Shown: one piece after another, positions 21,836 through 33,375 of the stretch
Layout of the letters: every line of letters starts with the position of its first letter
Numbering within the stretch: the first letter of the stretch is position 1
NCBI GenBank assembly: GCA_917880885.1
Contig: OU862917.1
Location: 55,875,227 to 55,939,226, forward strand
Reading direction: 5' to 3'
DNA: 64,000 nucleotides
Origin: Limnephilus marmoratus
Lineage: Eukaryota; Arthropoda; Insecta; Trichoptera; Limnephilidae
The notes under the pieces: generated by a model
Database searches by the model: none
What the model was told of the DNA's origin: nothing
The model's input: only the letters and a program-made list of their open reading frames with translations
Program-made: the position numbers and the translations under genes

Positions 21836-22391
21836 TTATTCTAGTAACCAAAAAGATAGTTCCTATACCTATAAACATGTTAAGTTATTATTAGTAAATA
21901 TTTATTATTATATAACATTGTAAGTAAATATTGTGAAAATAGTACTAATACATAAAAAAAAGTTTGTTTTGTTTTGCCCCATCACTAGCCATAAAATGCT
22001 GCACTTACCCCAATCTGCCAAATAATGTTTGATTTATGATGTATATTCCAATATATTCAATATTTTTACATAGCGAAATTGTGTGTTTAGTGCGTTTGAT
22101 TGGATTGGCAACTAACAATTTTTTTTCATTTTGCCATTAATAAAAATATTGAAGTTAGATCAACTTACCCCGAAGGCGGGGTAAGTGGATCTATCAAGAC
22201 TTTTTTTTTTAAATACTGAAAAATCTAATAAAAACAGTAGATTAACATCTGGTGATAAAACCATTTGATTAAGGAATAGTTAAAATTCCTTGTATAAAAA
22301 ATTGAATGCGATGGGATAATGCTGTGACATATGGGATTATTTTAAACTTCATCTATTCATTTTATACAGTGCTCTTACCCCAACTCACCTT

Positions 22392-22662
22392 ACGTTATAA
22401 TCTACGCATTCACAGATGGCGCCAATTAAATGATTTTATAATACTTTTTGCACATTATGCTTTAAAATATTGAGGACAATTAATGCTTTGCGTCCGTACA
22501 TATTTAAAATGAATATAAATAAATAGTTTTGTCCATATACAAACCCAAATCTTTCAAGAAAGGCTGAAAAATACAATATTGGATTGGGTCACCGATACAA
22601 AATTGAATTTTAATATTAAATAATTTAATTGGCGCCATCTGTGAATGCGTAGATTATAACGT
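22392..22662. mobile_element. MITE with 40 bp perfect inverted arms
   Basis: Arms 22392-22431 and 22623-22662 are exact inverses, beginning ACGTTATAATCTACGCATTC and containing CAGATGGCGCCAATTAAAT. The interior (GCGTCCGTACATATTTAAAA, AAATAGTTTTGTCCATA, AGAAAGGCTGAAAAATACAA) recurs in the fold-back at 62490-62890. The left arm starts exactly at the ACGT used by the neighbouring transposon. Confidence 0.75.
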
Positions 22663-22683
22663 ATGGCGCCTCAACTTAAGTTA

Positions 22684-23040
22684 AGGTGCCGTAACCGCGC
22701 TCAAAAAGAAGAAGATGGAGAGATATCTAATTACGAATATTTAAAGCGATAAAATCGATGCGAAAATTGTGAAAATGTTTAATAAAACGCGACTCGTTTA
22801 AAATAGAGCAAAATTCTCGTGGAAGGTATCTTCAGTATAATTTAAAGAAACATTGTGTATTTTTTCATGTAAACTTGTAAAATGACTGAAACAAGCGTGT
22901 TTATAATAATTTTCGTAGCATACATTGAGATTTTTTTCTATCGAGGTAAATTCATGCAATTTGCGTTTGCGTCTAGATATTATCTTAAAAAATAACATAT
23001 ATTTTTTATGAGCTTAAAAACTTTTAATTTTTAAGGGAGA
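22684..23040 (+). repeat. Dispersed repeat H, copy 2
   Basis: Longer copy of the family at 19762: CGCGCTCAAAAAGAAGAAGA, GCGACTCGTTTAAAATAGAG, and a tail with TTTTTTTCTATCGAGG also seen at 41605 (TTTTTTTCTATCGAGA). Confidence 0.55.
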
Positions 23041-23090
23041 TATGTAAGAAATAGGTAGAAATTCGGGTAGGGGCGCTTTAATAAAAAAAT

Positions 23091-24115
23091 ATGTCTCTCC
23101 CTTTGTGTCCTTTTACACTCGCCCCGTTCGCCTCCCGCCTCCATTCCTCTCCCGCGTCCCCATCCACTCACGCGGTCTCCCTCCACCTTACCCGCGTTCC
23201 CCTCCCCACTCTAGCGCTTCATACATTCAGTCCCGGTTCATTCAGTTTTCAGATAGTTCGCGTGCCACTTATCGCCATTTTTTCTCTTTTTTCTCTTCTT
23301 CTTTTTGCGCGCGGATGCGTCGCCTTAAGTAGCATTGCAAGGCATGCCGGGAACTTGCTAGTATGTTATAAAACGGTAGAAATTCGGATTGCGGGGCTTA
23401 AATTGACTCCAAAGCTTCAAACGTAATGCAGATTTTCCAGTTTCCCGCTTGTACCACATGTTTCCAGACACCGTGTATTATGATTTATAAGTGTATAATT
23501 ATGTTTTATGATGAATAACTGCATAATCTCCCTGACCCAATATGATTATGCAACTACACAAGAATTGGAAGCATTCGCTCGATTATCGCATAAGAGATTG
23601 CCAATATTATTATTTGGATCATCACTTTCTCCTGAGAAATGAAAGTAATATAGTAGAATGATGCTGGGTGAGTGTACCGGACTGACCTCTGCGGTACAAG
23701 ATGCTATAAAATCAATCAGGATGGTTAATGTATATATGTGCTCTAATCCAATTAGAGTATAATTCATTCTAATCCATAGGTTGGGAACCACTGATTTAGA
23801 GTGATAAAAAAATATACATATAAAAAAAATAGTTACATAGGTTAGGTATGTTAGGTTAGGATTATCAGCTGATTTAAAATCATTTTTTTCACAGCTTTTG
23901 ATGACTTTTCACGGAGGTGTTAAGTTGACTTTATTCTCAGTTCGCATGGAACCCGCGGCCCCGTTTCCCTCCCCTCCCCACCCTCTCGCGTTCCCTTTCC
24001 ACTTTCCCCGCTTTCCACCCTTCTCTTCCCTCTCCTCTTCCCCCCTTCTCGTGAGTCACCCTTTTTCGCTACAATCCCCTCTTCCAGTTCCCTTCCCCCT
24101 CCATTTCCGACCTAC
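23091..24115. other. Polypyrimidine patches and unassigned sequence
   Basis: C/T-rich patches at 23091-23330 and 23940-24115 resemble those at 29745-29840 and 32210-32380; all contain fragments like TCCCTCCCC and CGCGTTCC. Open frames there encode only Pro/Ser/Leu-rich runs and are not called. GGCATGCCGGGAACT at 23341 also occurs at 18788, linking the patches to a decayed repeat family. Between 23440 and 23900 nothing is recognised. Confidence 0.45.
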
Positions 24116-24519
24116 CAGTAAACCATATTTTTTATTTTTATATTTTTTATTTAATAAAATAGTATCAATTACATGTTTATATACATTAAATAAAGTTTTC
24201 TATTAAAATACATTTAATAATACGCTTTACACCCTTTTTAAGAGCAAAGCTCGAGTTAAAAGGGCGGATAAACGCATGTTAAACACAATTTAGAAAAACG
24301 AAAAATAATATTTAAATTAATTAATTAATTAAACAAAAAATAGATAATTAACAGAAAATAAGAAAAAATCATATTTGTTCATATATATAATTTTTTTTTA
24401 TATATATATGTACAAAACAAATAATAGATAAGAAAAACAACAGATTGAAGCGGAGGAGATAAAAAATAATGAGAGAAAAAGGATAACTAATGTTATATTT
24501 GAGTTGTTATGTTGATAAG

Positions 24520-24795
24520 TTATATAAAAAGAGTTTTTATTGATTTTTTGAATTGTTTGTAATTTGTTTCCAATCTTAATTTCAAGGGTAATTCGTTAAA
24601 CCATTTAACTCCAATATATTTGTAGAATTGTTGGGCTGTGGTGGTGTAACAGCGAGGTATAGTCAGAGATTCAAGGATATTTGTTCTATTGCTGTTCGAA
24701 AAAAGAGTGTTAACATTATTGAGACAATCTTTGTGTATTTGTAAAAGCGTAATTTTTTTATAAATAATATGAAGTGAAAGAAATATGAAATGCAC
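24520..24795 (-). pseudogene. LINE ORF2 C-terminal fragment
   Basis: Minus frame ends with IPRCYTTTAQQFYKYIGVKW and FNELPLKLR, then NYKQFKKSIKTLFI. This is the usual end of Jockey/CR1-type ORF2 (..F.Y.G...WN.LP..I.....FK..). Upstream parts are missing. The AT-rich region 24180-24519 is probably its 3' UTR. Confidence 0.65.
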
Positions 24796-24944
24796 ACGTT
24801 TTTAAACTACTCGTGCCCCACCTATTGCAAAAAAATTATACAATTTCATAACGCCAGAGGTCACCATTATATGTTGAAAACTCTGCGGGCGTGCGCACAA
24901 CAAATCACCAAACTTTCATCGCAATCGGATGATAAACCAAATTT

Positions 24945-25778
24945 CAAAAACATTAATTACGCAGATGACATGGTTCTTCTTGCACCGTCACTAAGCGCAT
25001 TAGAGAAATTACTAAAAATTTGTGAAGACTTTGCAAAAAACCATAACCTTTTGTATAATACTACCAGTCAATAGTTATGGTTTTTAAACCGAAAAACGAA
25101 ATCGTCCAAACACCCTCAGTATGGCTAGATGAAAGGAAAATGAATGTTAAATACCTGGGACATGTCATCACAGACGACCTTAAGGATATCGAGGACATGG
25201 AAAGGCAGAGAAGAGCAATATCAGTTAGAGCGGGTATGCTGTCAAGACGGTTTTACTCCTGCAGCCCCAAAGTAAAAAGAATACTGTTCAACGCTTTCTG
25301 TACCTCGTTGTACACATCAGAACTGTGGGTTGACTACACTGCAACCCAATGGCATAAGTTAAAGGTTGCTTACAATAACGCTTATGGCCAACTTTTCCGC
25401 CTACCGAGATACTGCAGTGCTACGGAAATGTTCCTGGAGGGACGAGTACATACTTTCCGTGCACTTCAATGCGATCTTCACCGCCATGACTGCCTGGATG
25501 GAATCTCCCCTGATGACCCTCTGGAGACGGGAGACGATGAAGTACCCTCCGTAAACGGCTATTTTCATTCATTTTAGTGTTTGATACATACATAATTTTT
25601 TTTTCTCAGTTTCATTTTTCATACTTATTCGTTTATTTTATTTAATTTATGTGTTGTTATTTACTTTTTAGCTTAACTTATTATTTATCTTTTTTTGTTA
25701 TTTTACATTATGGAATGTATTGCATTACACTTCCCCTGCATACATTCTGGAATAAACTTATATTATTATTATTATAAA
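24945..25778 (+). pseudogene. CR1-like LINE, 5'-truncated reverse transcriptase end
   Basis: Begins shortly before the catalytic motif C, INYADDMVLLAPS, followed by LLKICEDFAKNHNL. After a frameshift at about 25070 it reads MVFKPKNE, VKYLGHVITDD, RQRRAISVRAGMLSRRF, LFNAFCTSLYTSELWV and LFRLPRYCSATEMF. The frame ends at 25577. The 3' UTR ends in (TTA)n at 25761-25774, typical for LINEs with simple-repeat tails. Truncation at the 5' side is normal for target-primed integration. It belongs to a different LINE lineage from the 10637 and 34213 elements. Confidence 0.8.
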
Positions 25779-26380
25779 AACATGGTTCTTTTAAAGAAAT
25801 TTGGCTCTCAAAAGAAACCTAAATCGTTCTACTTCTGATATTTGGATCCTTTGGCAAATGAGTTTGACGACCACTACCCAAGAGATTATAAGCATAGTAC
25901 CCATTTTTACACACAAACATTGTATTTTGACGAAACTTCTTTTTTAAATTTAAGTTATGTTGAGCCTAGATCGACCAGCATACTACCCATATAGTCCCAG
26001 TCTAATTTTTATAGATCACTTGTCACATGATCTTCCGAATTCAAATTGCCCTAAACGACCACTTTAAGAGAGGAGAAGGTTTTCTAAAGCTCAAGAGATT
26101 TAGGGATCCATTCCACGAGATACGTCACGGGGGACTGACGTAGACAATGATCAGTCCTATTTTTCAGAGATTTTTCGCTTTTGCCAAAGCTTGCTTTAAT
26201 AAGATTATCTCCCGAAGGTAGAAATGCGATTATAATGGTGAATTAAAGAATTTATTTTGGTTACAATTACCGAAAATACGACTTTATTTAATTGATTCGA
26301 TTGTCCGTTATTTTAACTCTGGCTCAATGAACTCCGATTTTTTAAATTTAAGAGTCATTTTAACTTTACAATTGGAACTT
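25779..26380. other. Unassigned stretch
   Basis: No gene or repeat recognised. Confidence 0.35.
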
Positions 26381-26455
26381 TACATTACCTACACCAAGGA
26401 GGCCTCGAGGAAAAAAAATCCTTCAGGATTCATGTTATCTTTGGGAATGCTGTGA
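26381..26455 (-). repeat. SINE-B 3' end, decayed
   Basis: TTACATTACCTACACC, AAGGAGGCCTCGAGGA and ATCTTTGGGAATGCTGTG follow the hairpin end of SINE-B in order but with many changes. Stems are mostly lost. Confidence 0.5.
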
Positions 26456-26679
26456 AAATAAAACCTATACGTTGAAGGCTCAGGACTTCTTCTCAGCATT
26501 TCTGTTGAACAACTGACCCTTAATGATATTATTACTGAACTCGAATAGAACTTTCACAGAACTTGAAAAATAACGTTGAAATTTGATAAATTTTCTAAGA
26601 CTGTTGATCACGATTGCTAAAAAAAAAATAATCCCAAAAATCCCCTTGCAAAAAGCGTACATTCTTAGTTTGCGTTATA

Positions 26680-27471
26680 TGCGCTATATTGTTTATGTTA
26701 ACAGGTTAGAAAGCGTTCAGGAGCGATTTCTCAAATTTCTCAATCTTAAATCATTCAATGTATACAACTCTTACGATGAAATCGAGAACCATTTTCAAAT
26801 CACGAAACTGCTCAACAGGAGGCTTGTCGCTGATCAGATGCTCCTGTACAAAATTATTAACTCGAAAGTTGACTGCCCGGAGTTGCTAAATAAAATAAAT
26901 TTCCACGCGCCGACTCGATGTAGCAGACAAAATACTCTACATTGATAGATGCAATACCAATTCCAACCAGAATGAATTTATGCAAAGGATATGTAACTAC
27001 TATAACATCGACATATTCACTGCTAGTTACTTTCGCTACAGAATTTCATTGTATCGCATTCTAGGTGCGAATAACACAATATTCATGATGATTAAATAAA
27101 TTGTTCCTAATATTTTTAAGTTACCTGCGTGGCAACTTTCCCTTACCCCTGTCCTCCCCTTACCCGTCATAATCCAAATACCTATTTCGCAGCCTATTTA
27201 AGTATAGTTATAATCGCATTTATTTTATTGTATTTTTTTTTATATTTAGGTTTATCACTTTTTGAATCTACACCTGTAATATAATTTTTTTTATTGCTGC
27301 TTTGTCCTGTTTTTTTCTGAAATATTCTAGTTTACATTCAGTAACTTTTATGTTTCTAAAAACCTATCTGTGAACATTAATAATTGTCCTGTTTCTGTCA
27401 TCCTCTTATGTATATTATGTTACTAAGACTGTTTATGTTCCTTAAATAATTAAATAAATAAAATAAATAAA
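26680..27471 (+). pseudogene. LINE ORF2 C-terminal end with 3' UTR
   Basis: Reads ESVQERFLKFLN, YNSYDEIENHFQI, LLNRRLVADQMLLYKI and CPELLNKINFHAPTR, the standard region behind the reverse transcriptase of Jockey-type LINEs. A one-base shift at about 26940 is followed by ICNYYNIDIFTASYFRYRIS. The UTR ends in an AAATAAATAAAATAAATAAA tail at 27449-27470. The 5' end is truncated. Confidence 0.75.
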
Positions 27472-27950
27472 TATCGCCACGAACGTACGTAATAGGCATA
27501 AAAATTGCTTGGCAAACGGAGTCCAGAAGCACTCTATGTTTAGCGCAAAAGTGGTGTTTATATATTTTGTGAATAATTTTTATAAGAAAGGAAAAAAGAT
27601 AATCAAGAGAAAGTGTCATAGATAAACCTAGCAATAATATGATTTTACTTTAAGTTGTTTCTTGTATGCGTTCATACCTACATTTCTAATGAGAAAATAT
27701 AATTTTTAGTAGTTAACGCTTTTATTTATTATTAAGTAATCAAACATTGTATTTTAAGTCTATTCAAGCCAAACAATAGGAAAATCCTTAATTTATCTAA
27801 AGCATATTTTGAGTATTCATGGTCTAATCTGATTCGTAGTAAAGATTAATCTAAATAGTGACTTCACGTTAAGCTTCTGCCTTAAAACTATGACGACTTC
27901 ACTGGGCATAACGGGTAACAACCACTTCACACTAACTATAAGTACTTTCT
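27472..27950. other. Unassigned stretch
   Basis: The minus frame at 27398-27634 overlaps the tail of the LINE and has no recognisable motif. Nothing else is seen. Confidence 0.35.
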
Positions 27951-27954
27951 GGGT

Positions 27955-28135
27955 GCTGGAATGTGGCAGTGGCGCATCGGTAATGACGGCCGCGAGGGCG
28001 CGGGGCTGTCGATAGTAATTTTATCGCCACGATAAGCCCCCTAGTGTCTGCGCCCGCGCTGTCGATTTATACGCGACATATTTCACCCCGCGCTAACAAC
28101 CGGCTGAGGGGCGAACGGATTAAGACTGCCTCCAG
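27955..28135. promoter_or_regulatory. GC-rich unique block, candidate regulatory element
   Basis: A sharply bounded GC-rich patch with ACGGCCGCGAGGGCGCGGGG. The centre has a dyad TTATCG-CCA-CGATAA (28021-28035), which presents two opposed GATA-type sites. It shows no TE similarity inside the window and no open frame. A regulatory role is inference. Confidence 0.3.
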
Positions 28136-29744
28136 AATTTGAAGACGGAGATTTCGGAAAATATGTTGTTAATTTTTCATATTTTTTTACTGCACAAGGG
28201 TCTCAACTACCCGGGGCCAGTTGGACATAGCATCCCTGATTATTGTGGGGATATTGAGAGGCCGAAGGAAATGGAAGCAATGGGCGGTTTTGGAAGATGC
28301 TTATTTTAATGAGGTTTCCATATGTTTGTAATTAGTTATATTTGTTATGAAGAGATACGATACATCTCTTATTAATCTGTGAAACTACTAAGTTGGCTTA
28401 GTGTTTATCGAAGATGCAAGCGGGAACTTTTGAAATAAATGCTCTTTTCTAAATATCTCTTTAAAAAGTCCACATTTTGGAGAGCGAGCGCTCCCGGGTG
28501 TTTGCAAATTGGCCAAAATGTGACCAAAAATGCTTCTGTGGAGAGAACAGTTGGGAGCAACTTCTGCGATGTCAAGACACTCATTGTTTACTATAGAGTA
28601 GCTAGTAGATTATGTCATGTTTTAAAACGGTGCATATTTGGTTTTCTAAATAAATGCGAAATTGGTTGCACTAATATATATTATAATTGCGCTACAAGAA
28701 TTGCTCAATAGTTGTAAGTTGTAATAATGACATTTCATTCTACTTATTTCATACGTGCGACCTCTAAAACTGTCAATGAAGGCATTATCATTTTTTTTAT
28801 AATGCCTTCAGAAGGCGAAACAGCTGTCACGCGTAATACTAATTACACAGCAGAACTTGTTTAAAAATTAAAGTTTTTTTTTAAATTTAATAATAGTATT
28901 ATTGATTATATAATAAAAGAATTAAAATTAAAATGGAGTTCTACAAATTAAACTTGATGACAATAAATAAAGTCTACTATTTTTTTGAAAAATCTTTTAC
29001 TCGTTATTTGAATTCCGGAACTCAGCTGAAATAAAACGATATAAATAGAAAAGTGGGGCCTCTAGTGCCATCATGAAGATTTCTAGTACTGTCACAAATA
29101 CTAAAGGAAGAATGGTTGAAATTGAGGAAAGTTTTCTTACATGACAAAACTCTTCGAGAGTTTTGACATCGCTAAAGTGCATTCAAATGACCAGTATCTA
29201 TGAGTTTATTGGTCAGGAATCAAGCTTTGTATAGTGTCTTAGTGCCCAGGTTGGATTGATGTTTCGTATGGTTCGCGCTATAGAAATCACCCAAAAATTA
29301 TTGTTATAATGTTAGAAGTGTGTTTCGACTACGAACTGACCGGCGCGGCACTGAAATTGAAATTATACCAACGATGTGATATGAGGCGTCTACTAGTTCG
29401 ATCTAATATCTAGTGAGAATCCAGGTGTCCCGTAGGAAGTTAAAAATGGGATGATGGATGTTTTAATCTAGAAAACATCCCATCAATCATCCCAAAAACA
29501 CTTCAATCTGCCTCAATGTGAGCAGAACTTGCATAACGATTTTTATAAAAATTGTACAATTTTATATGAAATGCTACCAATTTTTACATAATTAGATCAA
29601 TGTGTTCAGTTTTGAGTATTGAGTAATGACCTTCATATTCGAGTATCAAAATCATTAATAAATTCAACAAGTTAGATCTCTTTTGGCATAATGTTTCATT
29701 TGCTTTTATTTTATTACTAGCGAGTTCAAATAAAGAATAAAGAA
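28136..29744. other. Unassigned stretch with small hairpins
   Basis: Two clear hairpins: TGAAGGCATTAT/ATAATGCCTTCA (28778-28811) and GGGATGATGGATGTTTT with AAAACATCCCATCAATC (29448-29492). Otherwise AT-rich with no gene. Confidence 0.45.
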
Positions 29745-30180
29745 ATTGTTTCTCCCTGCGTGTCCTTTCCCATTCTTCCCATTCCCCTTACCCCCCCCCC
29801 CTTCCCCTCCCGCATTCCCCTTCCCCCTCCCGCGTTCCATAATTTCGGTCGTTTTTTCGCACCTAAATTTCGTTTTTCACACCTAACTTTTCTTTTCTGA
29901 AGTCGAATGAGCTTTTTTTTAAAGCTGTATTAAATCTATGAGCAAATTCTGTGGTCGACTCAACATTCGCTGCGATACCAAGGTTATAAAAAAAATTCAG
30001 AGATTCATTAAAAATATGACTTAAATCTGAGAGATTCTTCGATTTACAATTCAACCACTTTAGGGGTCGCATAATCTACAGATTTAAAAACTACGATCCT
30101 AGTTGATAGATGGTAGTATAATATATAGTTTCACCAGACAAATAATCTGTTAGAGGTCTCGACTGGTTTTTTTTTATTAA
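29745..30180. other. Polypyrimidine patch and unassigned minus frame
   Basis: C-rich 29745-29840, with an 11-C run. The 69-codon minus frame at 29863-30072 has no recognisable motif. Confidence 0.35.
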
Positions 30181-30182
30181 AT

Positions 30183-30335
30183 TGTTTTTTTTTACATTAG
30201 CTCCAAGTTCTAAGGCTCTAAGGAAAATAATTCCCCTTAGAGCCTACGTCATCTTGGGGGATGCTTTGACGAGATTCTTTTTAGGAAAGGAAGGCGTGGA
30301 AGTTCTGGGATTTTAAGAGGATTTAACGAGGTACG
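30183..30335 (-). repeat. SINE-B 3' hairpin copy with paired substitutions
   Basis: Inverted copy: T run, then GGCTCTAAGG and CCTTAGAGCC as inner stem. Relative to the common GGCCCTGAGG/CCTCAGGGCC, two base pairs have changed on both sides and pairing is kept. The copy breaks off near 30335. Confidence 0.65.
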
Positions 30336-30674
30336 CGCAAAGTAGAAGGACTGAGAATAAGTAATGCCGACTTACCCTGTTTTTCTTTCTTCGCTTGTCT
30401 AATTCCGCTGGTTCAACACATTCACAACTGAACTCGCGAGCTCACGATGTTTCGACTTCGACATGGTCCAATAAATGCTCCGCATTCAACATGTGTTCAA
30501 CATGTGTTCAATACGTGTTGACAGGATGATATTTTTATGTTCAACTGAACACTCTGACACATGATTGTATTTAGTTGGCAAAAGGTGGGTAGGGAAGTAT
30601 TTGTGGGTAGGAATTACAATTTTGGAAAAAGGTACACGGATGAATGTTAGGTACTAAGGTACCAACAATGATGG

Positions 30675-31005
30675 TGGGTACGAATCTGGGGTCAGCGTAT
30701 CCAGGAATGATGAACGTATTAGTCATCACTTCCACTGCGGTGCATGGCGATGTTCTGAGAGATTCCTGCAGGAAACGTCAAAAGGTCTCCCTCAACCATA
30801 CTCTCCCTATCCGACCTGCCACACAGTTTGTGAGCAGACGCATCCCCTGTGAAGACCCTGATAAACCTCAGCCCCATGAACTCAGGCACCCCTGTTAAGT
30901 CACCAAACGTTGCGAACGTCTCAGGGTGACCCAAGTCAGATGTGTTAGTTATTCATTAAATGGTTCCCTGAGCGGCGGTACCTACTTTTTCAGCAATATT
31001 GAAAA
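30675..31005 (-). repeat. SINE-B, long-form 5' part
   Basis: Shares AAGGTCTCCCTCAACCA, AAACCTCAGCCCCATGAACT, GTTAAGTCACCAAACGTTGC and GAGCGGCGGTACCTAC with the other copies. It is separated from the 30183 piece by about 340 bp of other sequence, so the two may be one copy with an insertion. The minus frame 30719-30934 overlaps it. Confidence 0.6.
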
Positions 31006-31009
31006 GGCG

Positions 31010-32160
31010 GACTGTTAAAATAAACGTAAATTCGATTTCAATTACAAAATCGTAAATAATGTACAAAATCAGACTCACAAATCAAATCACATAAATTGAA
31101 ACCTCATTTTTATGAAATTCTGTCTTGCTGCGTATGATAAAAATAATATGTTTGTCACCAACGTCTTGCTTCACCAAAAAAATTGGACTGTTTTTTTTGT
31201 GTTCTTTAGTCCTAGGCCGTATAAAAGGAGTCAAGACTACAGTGTGTATGTATATGCAAATATCCCAGTGGGGGTTGAGAGGTGGGGGTGGGGTTGCTAG
31301 GGAGGTGAACGCAAATTACAAGGGTGGGGTGACACGTCGGACGCCATATTCAATCTCCTCGCATTCCCCACATTCTCAGTTGAAACACTTCGAATAAAGT
31401 AGGTGGGGCCTTATAAAAATAGTTAGAATTCTTTTGAAGACGAGAATCAAAATATTTTACTCATTTCCAAAATCCGCACACACCGTCGCACATTATGGGG
31501 ATACTTATACGTGAAAATATAATTATCGTAGTTTTGGGTTATAGCTCCGCATAACGGTCGCAACTGGGACTCGAACCCAGAACCTTTCATGTACAAACAA
31601 TCAATGTATTCATCTGCTTTTCTGAATCTAACTAATTAACGTTTTGTTATTTCTCAGAAGAAAAAATACTTAGATCAGTCTAGTTTGCTTTATCACAAAG
31701 CACACAACATCTAGAATAATCTATTTGAATTATATTCCAATACAGCGCGCTCTATTTCAACATGATATATTGAGCTTCCCCCATCACCCGTCAATTCCCA
31801 GAAAAATCTGTCTCAACTTCCTTCCGAGAAATTCTTCAAAACTCGAAAGCCTCCAGCATAAAGCAAAAACCTTAGTATATCAAATTCAAGACTGGTATAA
31901 ATCTAATTTATTTCCTCTCCTTTGAGACCTCTGCCACGTGGCAGCCTGTTTTGTCTTATTTTCGCAGCCAAATTGGAATCCTCAATCATTCCCAAACAAG
32001 ATATTTCATGTGGAGTGTATAGATGTGACATATTTGTCAAGAAGATTCTTCTGGTCTCCGAAAATCCGATCTCTTGATCGTATTACCTACTTATTATTTT
32101 AACTTTACCAAATTGCTATTCGGACTACGTAAATAAATTATTTTACATAAAACTAGCTAG
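31010..32160. other. Mostly unassigned stretch
   Basis: A G-rich patch at 31260-31345 and otherwise AT-rich sequence. Only the tRNA-like piece at 31561-31640 is recognisable. Confidence 0.35.
31561..31640 (-). repeat. tRNA-like fragment with perfect B box
   Basis: Minus strand CTGGGTTCGAGTCCCAG forms a perfect T-arm with B box GGTTCGAGTCCC. Further 5' there is a weak A box (TTAGTTAGATTCAGAAAAGC). The sequence after the T-arm (TTGCGAC) has no partner on the 5' side, so no acceptor stem forms. It is a tRNA-derived SINE head or tRNA pseudogene. Confidence 0.55.
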
Positions 32161-32164
32161 TACA

Positions 32165-32400
32165 CGCCATGCGTTGCTTTGCCTTTTAATAAAGAAATTG
32201 TTTTTCCCTGCGTGTCCTTTCCCAATCGTCCCGTTCCTCTTCTACCCCCCCCCCCCCCCACCCCCATTTCTACTCCGCCTCCTTCACCTTCCCTCTCCCC
32301 ACTCCACTCCCCCCCTTCCCCCATCCCGCAAACCCCACTCCCGAGTTCCCCTCCTTTTCCCCTCCCCTCCCACGTTCCATAAATTAATTGCCTATTTCAT
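32165..32400. other. Polypyrimidine patch
   Basis: Includes a 16-C run at 32245-32260 and the start GCGTTGCTTTGCCTTTTAAT. Pro-rich open frames here are composition artefacts. Confidence 0.5.
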
Positions 32401-32549
32401 AATGCCTGAGCTCACAAGTAGTTTAAAACAAACCTTGTCCTGATAATAACGAACACAACAAAAAAAGATTTATCCTAATTGGTGCTGTCGTTTGGAAGTT
32501 GTGCGGTAACATATATTTCGGCGATTCATTTTTATTTATTAATTTTATT

Positions 32550-32800
32550 TTTTATTTTTTTTAGTTATTTATTAACCAAGATAAGCACAAATACATTTTT
32601 TTTTACAGTTTGAAGTATAATACATATGTTTTGTTTTTGTTTCTTGGTAAACACCACCTCACTAGGCTGAGCCTGTTCCGAGGTGGCAGGAATTTAGTCA
32701 AATTTTGATTACTTAATCTTGTGAAAAAGAATAAGATAATTTTTTTTATTTATATATGAAAGATAAATAGAATGAAAGAAAAAGAAAATGAATATTCTTA
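32550..32800 (-). repeat. LINE 3' UTR fragment, relative of the 10637 element
   Basis: TTATTAACCAAGAT at the border and the unchanged CACCTCACTAGGCTGAGCCT, GTTCCGAGGTGGCAGGAATT segment match the 10637 LINE. The following TTTTGAT.A.CTTAATCTTG also matches. Only the 3' end was inserted or survives. Confidence 0.7.
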
Positions 32801-33104
32801 CAATTAATAAGAAATATAAAAATTAAAAATGATTATATAAGAATACTAAAAATGATTATATAAGAATACTAAGAAATTTAGAATTAGAATAATTAATAAG
32901 ATAACATCATATATTTAAAATAACATAAGTCGCCCTTATTTTCAGGTAAAAGAAATATTACAAATATTTAATTGGTACATTTTAGTAAACTTTCTCAAAT
33001 GCTTTAAGGTTTGCTGTAACATAGGTTGTACCCAGGGAGGTTCTGAATGCAGTTTGGTGGAATATTTTTTAAATGCAGTTTAGAAAAACATTTTTAAAAA
33101 GTGT

Positions 33105-33375
33105 CCTGATCAAGGAAAAGGGTGTGTTAAAGGAGTGGGTGGGAATCTAGGGGTCCAGGAGTGACGGAGGTATGAATCCATCCCTCCCGTGAGAGAGTCC
33201 GGCTGAAGAGGTTTAGGATCGGTCTCCCTCAACCAGTCTCCACCGATCCAATCCGACACGCAGTAGGTGGGCAAACGCATTCGTCATCAAGACCTAGACA
33301 AACCTCGCCCCTTGAACTCAGGTATCCAATAAACATAGCGAACCACTTGGGGTGTCCTGTGGCAGGGGTGTTGGT
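33105..33375 (-). repeat. SINE-B, long-form internal part
   Basis: GTGGGTGGGAATCTAGG, CGGTCTCCCTCAACCAG, AAGACCTAGACAAACCTC and GCGAACCACTTGGGGTG match the family. The hairpin end is missing on the left, where a repeated GCAGTTTAGAAAAACATTT begins. Confidence 0.6.

Larger units (their letters stand above)
19934..22391. mobile_element. Non-autonomous DNA transposon with 18 bp TIRs and ACGT duplication
   Basis: Left end AAGGTGAGTTGGGGTAAG is the exact inverse of the right end CTTACCCCAACTCACCTT. Both ends are flanked by ACGT (19930-19933 and 22392-22395), a 4 bp target duplication. The 2.46 kb interior has no open frame worth noting, so any transposase is supplied elsewhere. It is filled with 200 bp tandem repeats. 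Phrases similar to the TIR core (GGGGTAAGTG, CTTACCCC) recur inside near 20325, 22005 and 22180. The superfamily cannot be named from TIR and duplication alone; the 4 bp duplication is compatible with several. Confidence 0.85.

Noticed and set aside
23091..23426. Proline/serine-rich proteins in C/T-rich patches (also 23898, 32174)
   Set aside because: Composition artefacts of polypyrimidine tracts, with overlapping frames equally open.
31561..31640. Functional tRNA gene on the minus strand
   Set aside because: T-arm is perfect but acceptor and anticodon arms cannot be built.
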